Assembly (NCBI GenBank): GCA_025458545.1 | Contig: JALOSH010000067.1 | Span: forward strand, 1 to 15,865 | Direction: 5' to 3' | DNA from: Hydrogenophaga sp. | Lineage (GTDB): Bacteria; Pseudomonadota; Gammaproteobacteria; Burkholderiales; Burkholderiaceae | Length of the DNA: 15,865 bases | Shown: positions 7,372 to 14,966 of the stretch, piece by piece | How the letters are laid out: every line of letters starts with the position of its first letter | Position numbering within the stretch: the stretch's first letter is position 1 | Program-made: the position numbers and the translations under genes | The notes under the pieces: model-generated | Databases searched by the model: none | Seen by the model: only the letters and a program-made list of their open reading frames with translations | What the model was told of the DNA's origin: nothing

Positions 7372-7569
7372 CGGCTGGAATTCCGGATCGCTGTCCAGCG
7401 GCTGCTCGGGCAGTTTGAAGCCCTCGCTGGCCCAGGCGCCGAAGTCCATGCTTTTGCAGCGATCGCTGCAGAACGGGCGAAAAGGGTTGCTGGTGGCGTA
7501 GACGCTGCGCCCACCACAAGCGGGGCAGCGCACGATCTTCACCGGTCCATCGGGTGCTGGCGCCGACAT
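7366..7569 (-). CDS. yacG: YacG, zinc-binding DNA gyrase inhibitor
   Basis: A 67-residue protein. I prefer ATG 7569 to the adjacent in-frame GTG at 7572, because GAGG sits 5 bases before the ATG and would be too close to the GTG. The Cys4 zinc site is complete: C15-P-A-C18 and C34-S-D-R-C38, followed by KSMDFGAWASE, the family signature. In E. coli YacG binds GyrB and blocks gyrase from DNA. It is the last gene of the pilB-pilC-pilD-coaE-zapD-yacG run and starts 7 bases after the zapD stop. The association of coaE, zapD (yacF) and yacG is conserved across beta- and gammaproteobacteria. Confidence 0.93.
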   Translation of the reverse strand: MSAPAPDGPVKIVRCPACGGRSVYATSNPFRPFCSDRCKSMDFGAWASEGFKLPEQPLDSDPEFQPR

Positions 7570-7576
7570 CACCGCC

Positions 7577-8332
7577 TCAGGCGCAGAGTGTGAGCTCGAA
7601 GGCCGCGTCTTCCGGTGCTGCGTGCAGCCGGTCGTCCTCGCCCTGGCGCATCAGGCGCACCGACATCATCAGCCGGTTGCCACTGATCTCGGGGATCAGA
7701 CCCAGTGTGGGATCGATGCGCATGCGCAGCAGCTGGAAGGTGCGGCCCTGCGGCAGGTTCTGCTGGAACTGCCCTCCCGGCGCCACGACCTTTTGAGGGG
7801 AACCGGAATCGCGCAACATTTTCAGGAGCAGCACGATGGACTCAGCGAGTGGCGCCAGGGCCTGTGTCCAACGCTGCAAATCGGCCTGGCGCTGCCCGGC
7901 ACTCAGATGTTGCCAGGCGTAGTAGGCCGGCAGGTCGAATTCGCAGGTGCCGCCCGGTATGCCGATGCGGCTGCGGATGCCCATGAGCCAGTCGTTCTCG
8001 GTCAGCGATTGCCCGGTCTTGCCGGGCAGGCCATTGAGATCGGTGAAACAGGCGTCGAGCTGTGCAATGACGTCGTCGAGCACCTTTTCTGAGATGGCCG
8101 GGTTGCCTCGGTAACTGTTGAGCTGCTGCTTGTGGCGATCGATATCCTTGAGCACATCGGTCTTCATGTCGGCCCGAGAAGCCACATCCATGATTTCGAA
8201 AATGGTCTGGATCGCGTAGTGGTGATCCAGCGGGTGCCCACGAGGAATCAGCTCGGCCAGACGTCGGAACAGCTGCTCCAGGCGCAAGTAGGTGCGGATG
8301 CGTTCGTTGAAAGGGTATTCGTACAGGATCAC
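7577..8332 (-). CDS. zapD: ZapD (YacF), FtsZ-bundling cell division protein
   Basis: A 251-residue protein starting at GTG 8332, chosen because ILYEYPFNERIRTYLRLEQLF is the standard ZapD N terminus; upstream residues look unlike the family. ZapD cross-links FtsZ filaments through the FtsZ C-terminal tail and stabilises the Z ring. The helical N-terminal half (HYAIQTIFEIMDVASRADMK, KTDVLKDIDRHKQQL) and the beta-rich C-terminal half (FDLPAYYAWQHL, QNLPQGRTFQLLRMR, ISGNRLMMSVRLM) are both complete. There is no strong Shine-Dalgarno sequence. It lies 43 bases downstream of coaE and is probably cotranscribed with it. Confidence 0.94.
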   Translation of the reverse strand: MILYEYPFNERIRTYLRLEQLFRRLAELIPRGHPLDHHYAIQTIFEIMDVASRADMKTDVLKDIDRHKQQLNSYRGNPAISEKVLDDVIAQLDACFTDLNGLPGKTGQSLTENDWLMGIRSRIGIPGGTCEFDLPAYYAWQHLSAGQRQADLQRWTQALAPLAESIVLLLKMLRDSGSPQKVVAPGGQFQQNLPQGRTFQLLRMRIDPTLGLIPEISGNRLMMSVRLMRQGEDDRLHAAPEDAAFELTLCA

Positions 8333-8375
8333 AGCAGCGGATGAAGACGGGATGCAGCGGCGTGCAGGTCTTTCA

Positions 8376-8978
8376 TCATAGCCCGAACACTTGTGCCATC
8401 TGACCCAGGTCCTTGTGGAGCTGTGCCAGATCGTCACCTTCGTTGAAGATCACCACATCGGCGGCGCCCAGTCTGCGCAATCGGGGGCTTTGGCTGGACA
8501 GCACCCCCTCGATGGTTGCCCGGTCCCAGCCGTTGCGGACCTGCACCCGACGGATCTGTGTCTCGGGCGAACAGTCCACCACCAGCACCCGATCGAGCTG
8601 CTGGCGCCAGCGCGGCGACTCGACCAGCAGCGGCACATCGAACACCAGGCAAGCTGCGGTGACCGCCGCCGCCTGGCGCTGGATCTCCCGCGCGACCAAG
8701 GGGTGAACAATGGCTTCTAGTTGCTGGCGAGCGTCTGGGTGGGCAAACACATGTTCGCGCATGCGCTGCCGGTCGAGCGCACCATCGGCGCTGATGAACC
8801 CAGATCCAAACACCTGCGCAATGGCCGACATGGCACTTCCGCCAGACTGTGTGCAGGCGCGCGAGATGGCGTCGGCGTCGATCAACGCCGCTCCGCGGCT
8901 TTGCAGCCATCGGGCCACCGTGCTTTTGCCACTGCCAATCCCGCCTGTCAGACCCAAGCGGTGCATCTGGCGCGGCAT
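8376..8978 (-). CDS. coaE: CoaE, dephospho-CoA kinase
   Basis: A 200-residue protein from ATG 8978; a second ATG at 8966 would shorten it by four residues. CoaE phosphorylates the ribose 3'-OH of dephospho-CoA, the last step of coenzyme A synthesis. The P-loop is GGIGSGKST (12-20), followed by LIDADAISRA (D34, D36 near the substrate), the VFDVPLLVES segment of the CoA-binding region, RVLVVDCSPETQIRRV, and the lid region RNGWDRATIEGVLSSQ. Length and domain order match the family with no gap. The start is 8 bases after the pilD stop, so expression is probably coupled to the pilus genes. Confidence 0.97.
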   Translation of the reverse strand: MPRQMHRLGLTGGIGSGKSTVARWLQSRGAALIDADAISRACTQSGGSAMSAIAQVFGSGFISADGALDRQRMREHVFAHPDARQQLEAIVHPLVAREIQRQAAAVTAACLVFDVPLLVESPRWRQQLDRVLVVDCSPETQIRRVQVRNGWDRATIEGVLSSQSPRLRRLGAADVVIFNEGDDLAQLHKDLGQMAQVFGL

Positions 8979-8986
8979 GGTCTGGC

Positions 8987-9847
8987 TCACAAACCGATGG
9001 CGGCCAGAATCGAGGTCGGACCGAAGATCATGGCAGTGAGGCCCGCCAGCGCGAGGAATGGGCCAAAAGGCACATAGCCGCCTTCGCGCAGCTGGCTGAA
9101 AAACTTGATGCCAAGACCCACCACCGCACCGATCAGCGACGCCATGAGGATGACCGGAATCAAGGCCTGCCAGCCGAACCAGGCGCCCAGAGCGGCAAAC
9201 AACTTGAAGTCGCCATAGCCCATGCCCTCTTTGCCAGTGACCAGCTTGAAGGCCCAATACACCAGCCAGAGTGAAAGATAGCCACCCACCGCACCCCACA
9301 AAGCATCCACCAGCGTCGTTTCACCCAGTCCCAGCGCCGCCACGCACAAGCCCGCCCAGAGCAGGGGAAGGGTGATGTCGTCGGGCAACAAGGTGGTGTC
9401 CCAGTCGATCGCGGCCAGCGCCAGCACGGCGGCCGCAAATCCACTCCAGGCCAGACCGGCCCAGGTCAGACCCCACTGCCATCCGCACCAGGCGAACAAG
9501 GCCGCATTGAGCAATTCGATGAAGGGGTAACGCGCGCTGATCGGTGCTTTGCAATTGCTGCATTGGCCTTTCAGGGCCACATAGCTGACGACGGGAATGT
9601 TTTCAAACCAGCGGATCTGATGCCCGCAGTGCGGACAACGCGAGCGAGGCACCATCAGGTTGAACTTCGCAGCCGCAGTGAGCGGTTCATCTGTGCCATT
9701 CGATGGCTGCTGGAGCTCGGCGCATTCCGCAGCCCAACGCAACTCCATCATCTTGGGCAGACGGTGGATCACCACGTTGAGAAAACTGCCGACCAGCAAC
9801 CCGAGAAGACCCAGCAACGCTGCGTCCAGCGCGCTCGCTCCCGACAT
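8987..9847 (-). CDS. pilD: PilD, type IV prepilin peptidase / N-methyltransferase
   Basis: 286 residues from ATG 9847, whose first base is the last base of the pilC stop (TGATG), a coupled arrangement. The enzyme cuts the leader of prepilins at the inner membrane and methylates the new N terminus. Seen in order: a first hydrophobic helix LLGLLGLLVGSFLNVVIHRLP, a cytoplasmic zinc loop with C71-P-H-C74 and C96-S-N-C99, then about six to seven more membrane segments. The aspartyl-protease residues sit in AAIDWDTTLLPDD (D148 or D150) and GMGYGDFK (D213). Length is normal, and both catalytic regions and the zinc site are intact. It lies between pilC and coaE, as in many betaproteobacteria. Confidence 0.96.
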   Translation of the reverse strand: MSGASALDAALLGLLGLLVGSFLNVVIHRLPKMMELRWAAECAELQQPSNGTDEPLTAAAKFNLMVPRSRCPHCGHQIRWFENIPVVSYVALKGQCSNCKAPISARYPFIELLNAALFAWCGWQWGLTWAGLAWSGFAAAVLALAAIDWDTTLLPDDITLPLLWAGLCVAALGLGETTLVDALWGAVGGYLSLWLVYWAFKLVTGKEGMGYGDFKLFAALGAWFGWQALIPVILMASLIGAVVGLGIKFFSQLREGGYVPFGPFLALAGLTAMIFGPTSILAAIGL

Positions 9848-11064
9848 CAAACCACCTGACCCAGTTTGAAGATGGGCAGGTACATGGACACCACGATGCC
9901 GCCGATGATGGTTCCAAGCAGCACGATGATGATGGGCTCCATCAGGCTGGACAAACCCGCCACCATGTCGTCGACTTCCGCCTCATAAAAGTCAGCGGCT
10001 TTGCCCAGCATGTGGTCGATCGAGCCCGATTCTTCGCCGATGGCGCACATCTGCAAGACCATGGAGGGAAAGATGTTGGCGTTGGTCATGGCATTCGTCA
10101 GGCTGGTCCCGGTCGACACTTCCTGCTGGATTCTTTCGGTCGCCACCGCATACACCGAATTGCCTGAGGCGCCTCCCACCGAGTCGAGCGCCTCCACCAA
10201 GGGCACGCCGGCCGCAAACATGGTGGCGAGCGTTCGTGTCCAGCGCGCAATCACGGACTTTTCAACCAAGGTACCGAAGATCGGCATCTTCAGCAGCAGC
10301 CGGTCCATGACACGCTGCACTTTTTCATTGCGCTTCCAGGCCTGCAGGAAAAAATAGACCCCTCCACCCAGGCCACCGAAGATCAGGTACCAGTAGTCGG
10401 TGAAGAACTCGCTCATGGCGATCACGAACAGCGTGGGCGCTGGGAGATCGGCGCCAAAGGAGGAGAACACCTCCTTGAACGAAGGAATCACAAAGATCAT
10501 GATCACCGCCACCACCACGAACGCGACGATGATCACGGAAATCGGGTACATCAACGCCGACTTGATCTTGGACTTGATGCCTTCGGTTTTCTCCATGTAA
10601 GCCGCCAGCCGGTCCAGCAATTCTTCCAGGATACCGGCGGCTTCACCCGCTTCCACCAGGTTGCAGTACAGGCTGTCGAAGTACAAGGGATTTTTGCGGA
10701 AGGCTGCACTGAGCGAGGTGCCGGTTTCCACATCGCTGCGGATGTCGTTGAGCAGTTTGGTGACGCTGGGGTTCGGATTGCCGCGTCCCACGATGTCAAA
10801 GGCCTGCAGCAGAGGCACGCCGGCTTTCATCATGGTGGCCAGCTGGCGTGTGAAGATGGCGATGTCCTTGGGCTTGATGCGTTTGCCCGAGGTCATGCGC
10901 CTTTTTTTGACCTTGCCCGGTACGATGCCCTGGCGGCGCAAGGCTGCCAGCACCTGGTTTTCGCCCACGGCCCGGGTTTCGCCTCGCACGGTCTTGCCGT
11001 TGCGGTCTTTGCCTTCCCATTCGAAAACAAAGTCCTTGATGCTTTTGGATGCAGCGGTTGCCAT
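9847..11064 (-). CDS. pilC: PilC, type IV pilus inner-membrane platform protein
   Basis: A 405-residue GspF-family protein with ribosome binding site GAGGAG close to ATG 11064. PilC spans the inner membrane and couples the PilB and PilT motors to pilin addition and removal. It has an N-terminal ARM-like segment (FEWEGKDRNGKTVRGE), then two GspF repeats, at about 70-195 (FTRQLATMMKAGVPLLQAFD) and 273-398 (ARWTRTLATMFAAGVPLVEALD). The two repeats visibly resemble each other. Membrane helices lie near 172-193, 225-241 and 376-398. The conserved GEESGSIDHMLGKAADFYE segment is complete. It starts 32 bases after pilB ends and overlaps pilD by one base. Confidence 0.97.
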   Translation of the reverse strand: MATAASKSIKDFVFEWEGKDRNGKTVRGETRAVGENQVLAALRRQGIVPGKVKKRRMTSGKRIKPKDIAIFTRQLATMMKAGVPLLQAFDIVGRGNPNPSVTKLLNDIRSDVETGTSLSAAFRKNPLYFDSLYCNLVEAGEAAGILEELLDRLAAYMEKTEGIKSKIKSALMYPISVIIVAFVVVAVIMIFVIPSFKEVFSSFGADLPAPTLFVIAMSEFFTDYWYLIFGGLGGGVYFFLQAWKRNEKVQRVMDRLLLKMPIFGTLVEKSVIARWTRTLATMFAAGVPLVEALDSVGGASGNSVYAVATERIQQEVSTGTSLTNAMTNANIFPSMVLQMCAIGEESGSIDHMLGKAADFYEAEVDDMVAGLSSLMEPIIIVLLGTIIGGIVVSMYLPIFKLGQVV

Positions 11065-11096
11065 GGGCTCCTCGGGTAAACGTGTCTATTGCAGCG

Positions 11097-12827
11097 TCAT
11101 TCGTTGGTGACGCTCAGCACTTCTTCGAGTGACGTCATGCCTTGTCGGACCTTGAGCAGTCCCGACTCGCGCAGGGTGCGAACGCCTTCCACACCGGCCT
11201 GTTTGGCAATGTCCAAGGCACTGCCGCCGCGCAGAATGATCCGCTGGATTTCCTCCGAGATCGGCATGACCTGGTAGATGCCCACCCGCCCCTTGTAACC
11301 GTTGTTGCAGGCCGAGCATCCCACCGGCCGGTAGGGAGTCCAGGTTCCGTCCAGTTCCTCGGCTTTGAAGCCTGCGTCCAGCAAGGCTTTTCGCGGAACG
11401 TCCAGTGGCGCCTTGCAAGTAGGACACAGTCGGCGAGCCAACCGCTGGGCGGTGATCAGGATGACGCTGGAAGCGATGTTGAACGTGGGAATGCCCATGT
11501 TCATCATCCGCGTCAGCGTCGTCGGCGCATCGTTGGTGTGCAGCGTTGACAGCACCATGTGCCCGGTCTGCGCAGCCTTGATGGAGATGTCTGCGGTTTC
11601 GAGGTCCCGGATCTCACCGACCATGATGACATCCGGATCTTGACGCAAGAAGGCCTTGAGCGCTGCGGCGAAGGTCAGTCCCGCCTTCTCGTTCACGTTC
11701 ACCTGGTTCACGCCCGGCAGGTTGATCTCGGACGGGTCTTCGGCGGTCGAGATGTTGATGCCAGGTTTGTTCAGGAGGTTCAGGCAGGTGTAGAGCGACA
11801 CCGTCTTGCCCGAGCCGGTGGGGCCAGTGACCAGCACCATGCCATACGGACGGGCCACTGCGCTGAGCAGTCGTGCCTTTTCTTCGGGCTCGTAGCCCAG
11901 TGCTTCAATACCCAGCTTGGCGCTGCTGGGATCGAGGATGCGAATCACGATCTTTTCGCCGAAGAGGGTGGGCAAGGTGCTGACCCGGAAATCGATCACC
12001 CGGTCGGGGCCGACCTTGAGCTTCATCCGCCCGTCCTGGGGAACCCGCTTCTCGGAGATGTCCATGCGGGAAATCACCTTGATGCGCGAGGCCAGCTTGT
12101 CCTTGATGGCAATCGGAGGTGACGCGATTTCACGCAACTCGCCATCGATGCGAAAACGCACGCGGTAGTTGTGTTCGTAGGGTTCGAAGTGCAGGTCGGA
12201 GGCACGCATGTTGAATGCGTCCAGCAGCATCTTGTGCAAAAACTTGACCACCGGCGCATCGTCAACTTCCGATGCCTTGTCATTCGTGTCCACCACCGTT
12301 TCGGTGGCCATCTCATCGAACTCGAAGTCCCCGCCGATGATGTTATCCATGGCCTCGTTGGCCGTGGTGGACTGGCTTTCCACCAGTTTGCTGAGCTTGT
12401 CGTATTCTGCAATGACCCAGTCCACACCCATCTGGGTCGCAAACTTGATCTTCTCTGCGGCTTGCTGGTCGGATGGATCGGCGGTGGCCACCATCAGGCG
12501 GTTGCTGCGCTTGCTCAGAACAACGATGCGGTAATCGGCGCAGATTTTGCTGTCGAGCAAGCCCGAAGGTAGCCGCTGCACATCGATCGCGTCCAGGTCC
12601 ATCAGAGGCGCTGCGAAAGCCGATGACATGGTGTGAGCCAGGTCATAGGCCGACACCGCGCCCGAGCCGGTCAGCTCCGCAATGAAACTGGTGCGACTGC
12701 TTTGGGCCTTTTTGTACAGATCCTCGGCCGCCTTTTGTCCCAGTTTCCCGGCGGACACGAGCGCACGCCCCAGGCCCGGCAAGGCCATGGAGGGGGTTTC
12801 CTGGATCACTGTGTCGACAGATGCCAT
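11097..12827 (-). CDS. pilB: PilB, type IV pilus extension ATPase
   Basis: A 576-residue secretion ATPase that powers pilus assembly on the cytoplasmic face. It has an N-terminal MshEN-type domain (LPGLGRALVSAGKLGQKAAE onward) and a PAS-like N2 domain (DLHFEPYEHNYRVRFRIDGE). The ATPase domain carries Walker A GPTGSGKT (335-342), the Asp box and Walker B MVGEIRDLETADI, and the His box STLHTNDAPTTLTRM. The family's four-cysteine zinc site is present (C468, C471, C504, C507). A second in-frame ATG lies at residue 14. I kept the first because relatives have a similar short N-terminal extension, but no Shine-Dalgarno precedes it. It is the first gene of the six-gene minus-strand run. The minor zinc-site detail and the STLHTND box separate it from retraction ATPases of the PilT type. 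Confidence 0.97.
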   Translation of the reverse strand: MASVDTVIQETPSMALPGLGRALVSAGKLGQKAAEDLYKKAQSSRTSFIAELTGSGAVSAYDLAHTMSSAFAAPLMDLDAIDVQRLPSGLLDSKICADYRIVVLSKRSNRLMVATADPSDQQAAEKIKFATQMGVDWVIAEYDKLSKLVESQSTTANEAMDNIIGGDFEFDEMATETVVDTNDKASEVDDAPVVKFLHKMLLDAFNMRASDLHFEPYEHNYRVRFRIDGELREIASPPIAIKDKLASRIKVISRMDISEKRVPQDGRMKLKVGPDRVIDFRVSTLPTLFGEKIVIRILDPSSAKLGIEALGYEPEEKARLLSAVARPYGMVLVTGPTGSGKTVSLYTCLNLLNKPGINISTAEDPSEINLPGVNQVNVNEKAGLTFAAALKAFLRQDPDVIMVGEIRDLETADISIKAAQTGHMVLSTLHTNDAPTTLTRMMNMGIPTFNIASSVILITAQRLARRLCPTCKAPLDVPRKALLDAGFKAEELDGTWTPYRPVGCSACNNGYKGRVGIYQVMPISEEIQRIILRGGSALDIAKQAGVEGVRTLRESGLLKVRQGMTSLEEVLSVTNE

Positions 12828-12927
12828 AAATGCGTAATCTATCTTAAATCAACGACTTGCCGATCATTATTGAGGCGACTTGTGTTGAATTTGCGCATTG
12901 TTGCCCAGATCGCGTTGCAGGAAGGAC

Positions 12928-12952
12928 GCGAAAAGCGGCACCGGCACGGTGC
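12928..12952 (-). terminator. Possible weak terminator between tRNA-Pro and pilB
   Basis: Read on the minus strand, GCACCG-TGC-CGGTGC (12952 to 12938) is a perfect 6-bp stem with a 3-base loop, followed by CGCTTTTCGCG. It lies 36 bases after the 3' end of tRNA-Pro. The T-run is only four bases and is offset by three, so efficiency is doubtful. The rest of the 12828-12988 gap is comparatively AT-rich just before pilB and should hold the pilB promoter, but I could not pick a convincing -35/-10 pair. Confidence 0.4.
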
Positions 12953-12988
12953 TGTTGGGCTGAATCGGCAAATGGCTGGGGGTGTGAA

Positions 12989-13065
12989 TGGTCGGGGTGA
13001 GAGGATTCGAACCTCCGGCCTCTACGTCCCGAACGTAGCGCTCTACCTGGCTAAGCTACACCCCG
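12989..13065 (-). tRNA. tRNA-Pro (anticodon CGG), CCA encoded
   Basis: Read on the minus strand the 77-nt sequence folds as a cloverleaf. The acceptor is CGGGGTG/CACCCCG, the D arm is GCTT/GAGC, the anticodon arm is CTACG-TTCGGGA-CGTAG with anticodon CGG, and the T arm contains GGTTCGAATCC. Discriminator A and a genomic CCA follow (TGGT on the plus strand at 12989-12992). It reads CCG proline codons, which suits a high-GC genome. It lies 54 bases downstream of the ispB stop on the same strand and may be processed from that transcript. Confidence 0.97.
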
Positions 13066-13119
13066 ATGAACCCGCTGGGTTGATCATTGCTGGGCTGCCA
13101 AAGACTGCCCTGGGACTGT

Positions 13120-14106
13120 TCAAGAACGCCGTTCTTGCAATCCAGCCGCCAATTGTAGCAAAGCTTCACTGTACCGATTGACGGGCAGTTGTCGGGCGGC
13201 CTCGATGGCTCTTTGCGCCTCTACCAGTGCACTCTGGCGCGCCATCTCCAGGGCGCCCGTTTCGCGGACGATCATCAAAATGTCTTCCAGCTGGCGCAGA
13301 TCGCCGTTTTCGATCGCATGCCGCACCACGCCTTTTTGCGATTCCGTGCCGCTGCGCAGAGCGCAGATGATGGGCAAAGTCACCTTGCCTTCTCGAAGGT
13401 CGTCGCCGAGATTCTTGCCCATCAGGCCGGCGTCCCCCTCGTAATCCAGCACGTCATCGATCACCTGAAACGCCGTGCCCAGTGCTTGCCCATAGGTGGC
13501 GCAAACCGACTCCAGCTCTGGCGTGGCGCCCACCAGGATCGGGGCCAGTCTCGCACTGGCCTCGAAGAGCTTGGCGGTTTTGGAGCGGATCACGCGCAGG
13601 TATGCGGTTTCGTCCAGGCTGGCATCGCGCATGTTCATCAGCTGCAGGACTTCGCCTTCCGCAATCACGTTGGTTGCTTCAGAAAGCACCTGCATCACGC
13701 GCATCTGGTTGACATCCACCATCATCTGAAACGCGCGGGAATACAGAAAGTCGCCCACCAGCACGCTGGCCGCGTTGCCGAAACGCTCATTCGCGGTTTC
13801 TCTGCCGCGACGCAAAGTGGACTCATCCACCACATCGTCGTGCAGCAGGGTGGCGGTGTGGATGAACTCCACGACGGCGGCCAGCGTGTGGCGGTCCGGA
13901 CTCCGACAATCCAGGGCTCCGCACATCAGCAACAGAATCGCTGGGCGGAGTCGCTTACCGCCTGCAGAGATGATGTACTGGGCAACCTCCCGCACCAGCG
14001 GAACTTCCGTCCTCAGCCGTTCGCCGATGACCAGATCGACCCGCTGCATATCCTGCTGGATCTGATCCAGGGGGTTGGGGGTGTTGTTTTGGGTGGCTGA
14101 GGTCAA
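13120..14106 (-). CDS. ispB: IspB, octaprenyl (polyprenyl) diphosphate synthase
   Basis: A 328-residue trans-prenyltransferase that builds the ubiquinone side chain from farnesyl diphosphate and isopentenyl diphosphate. Both Asp-rich motifs are intact: HDDVVD (D90, D91, D94) and the second motif IDDVLDYEGD (D217, D218, D221). GGKRLRPAI and the product-side helix EFIHTATLLHDD are also present. The start is uncertain. A GTG at 14187 extends the frame, but a perfect TATAAT lies at 14158-14153 downstream of it. I therefore chose TTG 14106, which gives LTSATQNN, similar to relatives as I recall them. No strong Shine-Dalgarno is visible. Chain length (C40) is inferred from family and taxon, not from sequence. 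It is divergent from rplU, the common order ispB / rplU-rpmA-obgE. Confidence 0.94.
   Translation of the reverse strand: MTSATQNNTPNPLDQIQQDMQRVDLVIGERLRTEVPLVREVAQYIISAGGKRLRPAILLLMCGALDCRSPDRHTLAAVVEFIHTATLLHDDVVDESTLRRGRETANERFGNAASVLVGDFLYSRAFQMMVDVNQMRVMQVLSEATNVIAEGEVLQLMNMRDASLDETAYLRVIRSKTAKLFEASARLAPILVGATPELESVCATYGQALGTAFQVIDDVLDYEGDAGLMGKNLGDDLREGKVTLPIICALRSGTESQKGVVRHAIENGDLRQLEDILMIVRETGALEMARQSALVEAQRAIEAARQLPVNRYSEALLQLAAGLQERRS
13121..13137. repeat. Perfect 7-bp hairpin over the ispB stop codon
   Basis: CAAGAAC-GCC-GTTCTTG on the plus strand (the same type of stem on the minus strand) covers the last codons of ispB and most of its stop. No T-run follows in the ispB direction, so it is not a standard intrinsic terminator. 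It might mark an mRNA 3' end or a processing site before tRNA-Pro. The 54 bases from 13066 to 13119 hold nothing else I can support. Confidence 0.4.
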
Positions 14107-14152
14107 AATGCGGGCGGGCCGAGAAGTTGTCAGGAGTTTCGCAAAGCCATCA

Positions 14153-14158
14153 ATTATA
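14153..14158 (-). promoter_or_regulatory. -10 box of a probable ispB promoter
   Basis: The minus strand reads a perfect TATAAT from 14158 to 14153. No good -35 hexamer sits 16-18 bases upstream. Transcription would begin near 14146, leaving a leader of about 40 bases to the TTG at 14106. Its position downstream of the GTG at 14187 argues against that longer start. Confidence 0.5.
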
Positions 14159-14218
14159 GGAAGCGCATCCGTCCTGCCCGTACACACTCGCTCGGCGAGA
14201 CGGGACCGCGAGGCGACG

Positions 14219-14238
14219 CCTTCAAGGCCGCTTGAAGG
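14219..14238. repeat. Perfect 8-bp inverted repeat over the rplU -35 box
   Basis: CCTTCAAG (14219-14226) and CTTGAAGG (14231-14238) are perfect complements separated by GCCG. The right arm contains the whole -35 hexamer of the rplU promoter, so an operator role is possible. No known binding site is recognised. Confidence 0.6.
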
Positions 14239-14260
14239 TTCGTGTCACGCGTGCTAAACT
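14232..14260 (+). promoter_or_regulatory. Sigma-70 type promoter of rplU-rpmA
   Basis: -35 TTGAAG (14232-14237), a spacer of exactly 17 bases, and -10 TAAACT (14255-14260) preceded by TGC, giving an extended -10. Each hexamer matches the consensus at four of six positions. The start would be near 14267, about 57 bases before the rplU ATG. Confidence 0.65.
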
Positions 14261-14323
14261 CATGGGCTCATCGGAATTTGGTCTGGTGATTTTCCATTCG
14301 TGGAATTTTTTCAAGAGGTTCAT

Positions 14324-14635
14324 ATGTACGCGGTCATAAAAACCGGCGGCAAACAGTATCGTGTTGCTGCTGGCGAAAAAATTAAAGTAGAACAGATTGC
14401 TGCGGATGTGGGCCAAGAGATCGTGTTGGATCAGGTGTTGGCTGTCGGTAACGGCAGCGAGCTCAAGGTCGGCACTCCCTTGGTTTCCGGCGCAACGGTC
14501 ACGGTCACGGTCCTCGCCCATGGCAGGCACGACAAAGTGCACATCTTCAAGATGCGCCGTCGCAAGCACTACCAGAAGCGCCAAGGGCACCGTCAGAATT
14601 TCACCGAACTGCAGATTTCGTCGATCGCAGCCTGA
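14324..14635 (+). CDS. rplU: Ribosomal protein bL21
   Basis: 103 residues, the same length as E. coli L21. The start [14 protein letters not shown] is diagnostic, and AAGAGG at 14313-14318 is a well-placed ribosome binding site that rules out the upstream in-frame GTG at 14300. Other family marks are [20 protein letters not shown], the basic stretch [21 protein letters not shown], which contacts 23S rRNA, and the C-terminal [10 protein letters not shown]21 binds the large subunit near domains of 23S rRNA during early assembly. It is the first gene of the rplU-rpmA unit and its stop is followed at once by the rpmA ribosome binding site. Confidence 0.99.
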   Translation: MYAVIKTGGKQYRVAAGEKIKVEQIAADVGQEIVLDQVLAVGNGSELKVGTPLVSGATVTVTVLAHGRHDKVHIFKMRRRKHYQKRQGHRQNFTELQISSIAA

Positions 14636-14648
14636 GGAGTAAGACAAC

Positions 14649-14906
14649 ATGGCACAGAAAAAAGGCGGCGGCTCAACGCGAAACGGGCGCGATTCCAAGC
14701 CCAAGATGCTCGGTGTGAAGGCCTTCGGTGGCGAATTGGTCAGTGCCGGTTCCATCATCGTGCGCCAGCGCGGGACCCGCTTCCACCCTGGTAGCAACGT
14801 GGGCGTGGGCAAAGACCACACCCTGTTTGCCACGGCTGACGGACATGTCAACTTTGCCATCAAGGGCGAGTTGAACCGTCACGTGGTGAGCATCACGCCC
14901 GTCTGA
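14649..14906 (+). CDS. rpmA: Ribosomal protein bL27
   Basis: 85 residues, the E. coli length. The N terminus [19 protein letters not shown] is the flexible tail that reaches toward the peptidyl-transferase centre. As in other proteobacteria there is no cleavable N-terminal extension of the Firmicutes type. The middle [20 protein letters not shown] and [20 protein letters not shown] are the most conserved parts of the family. GGAG at 14636-14639, just after the rplU stop, is the ribosome binding site, so the two genes are cotranscribed. An intrinsic terminator follows at 14983-15004. Confidence 0.99.
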   Translation: MAQKKGGGSTRNGRDSKPKMLGVKAFGGELVSAGSIIVRQRGTRFHPGSNVGVGKDHTLFATADGHVNFAIKGELNRHVVSITPV

Positions 14907-14966
14907 AACGGGAGTCCTGTTCTTGGCTGGATGCCCATGCATTCCGGCCACGCGGCAGGCAAGTGA

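Noticed and set aside
7127..7501. C-terminal tail of mutT read in its original frame past 7126
   Set aside because: The sequence after the junction is out-of-frame mutT and then antisense yacG, so it is not a novel domain.
12633..13181. A 182-codon plus-strand ORF containing GERIRTSGLYVPNVALYLAKLHP
   Set aside because: It is antisense to the start of pilB, crosses tRNA-Pro and enters ispB antisense. The quoted peptide is what results from translating the complement of the tRNA; it is a well-known spurious translation.
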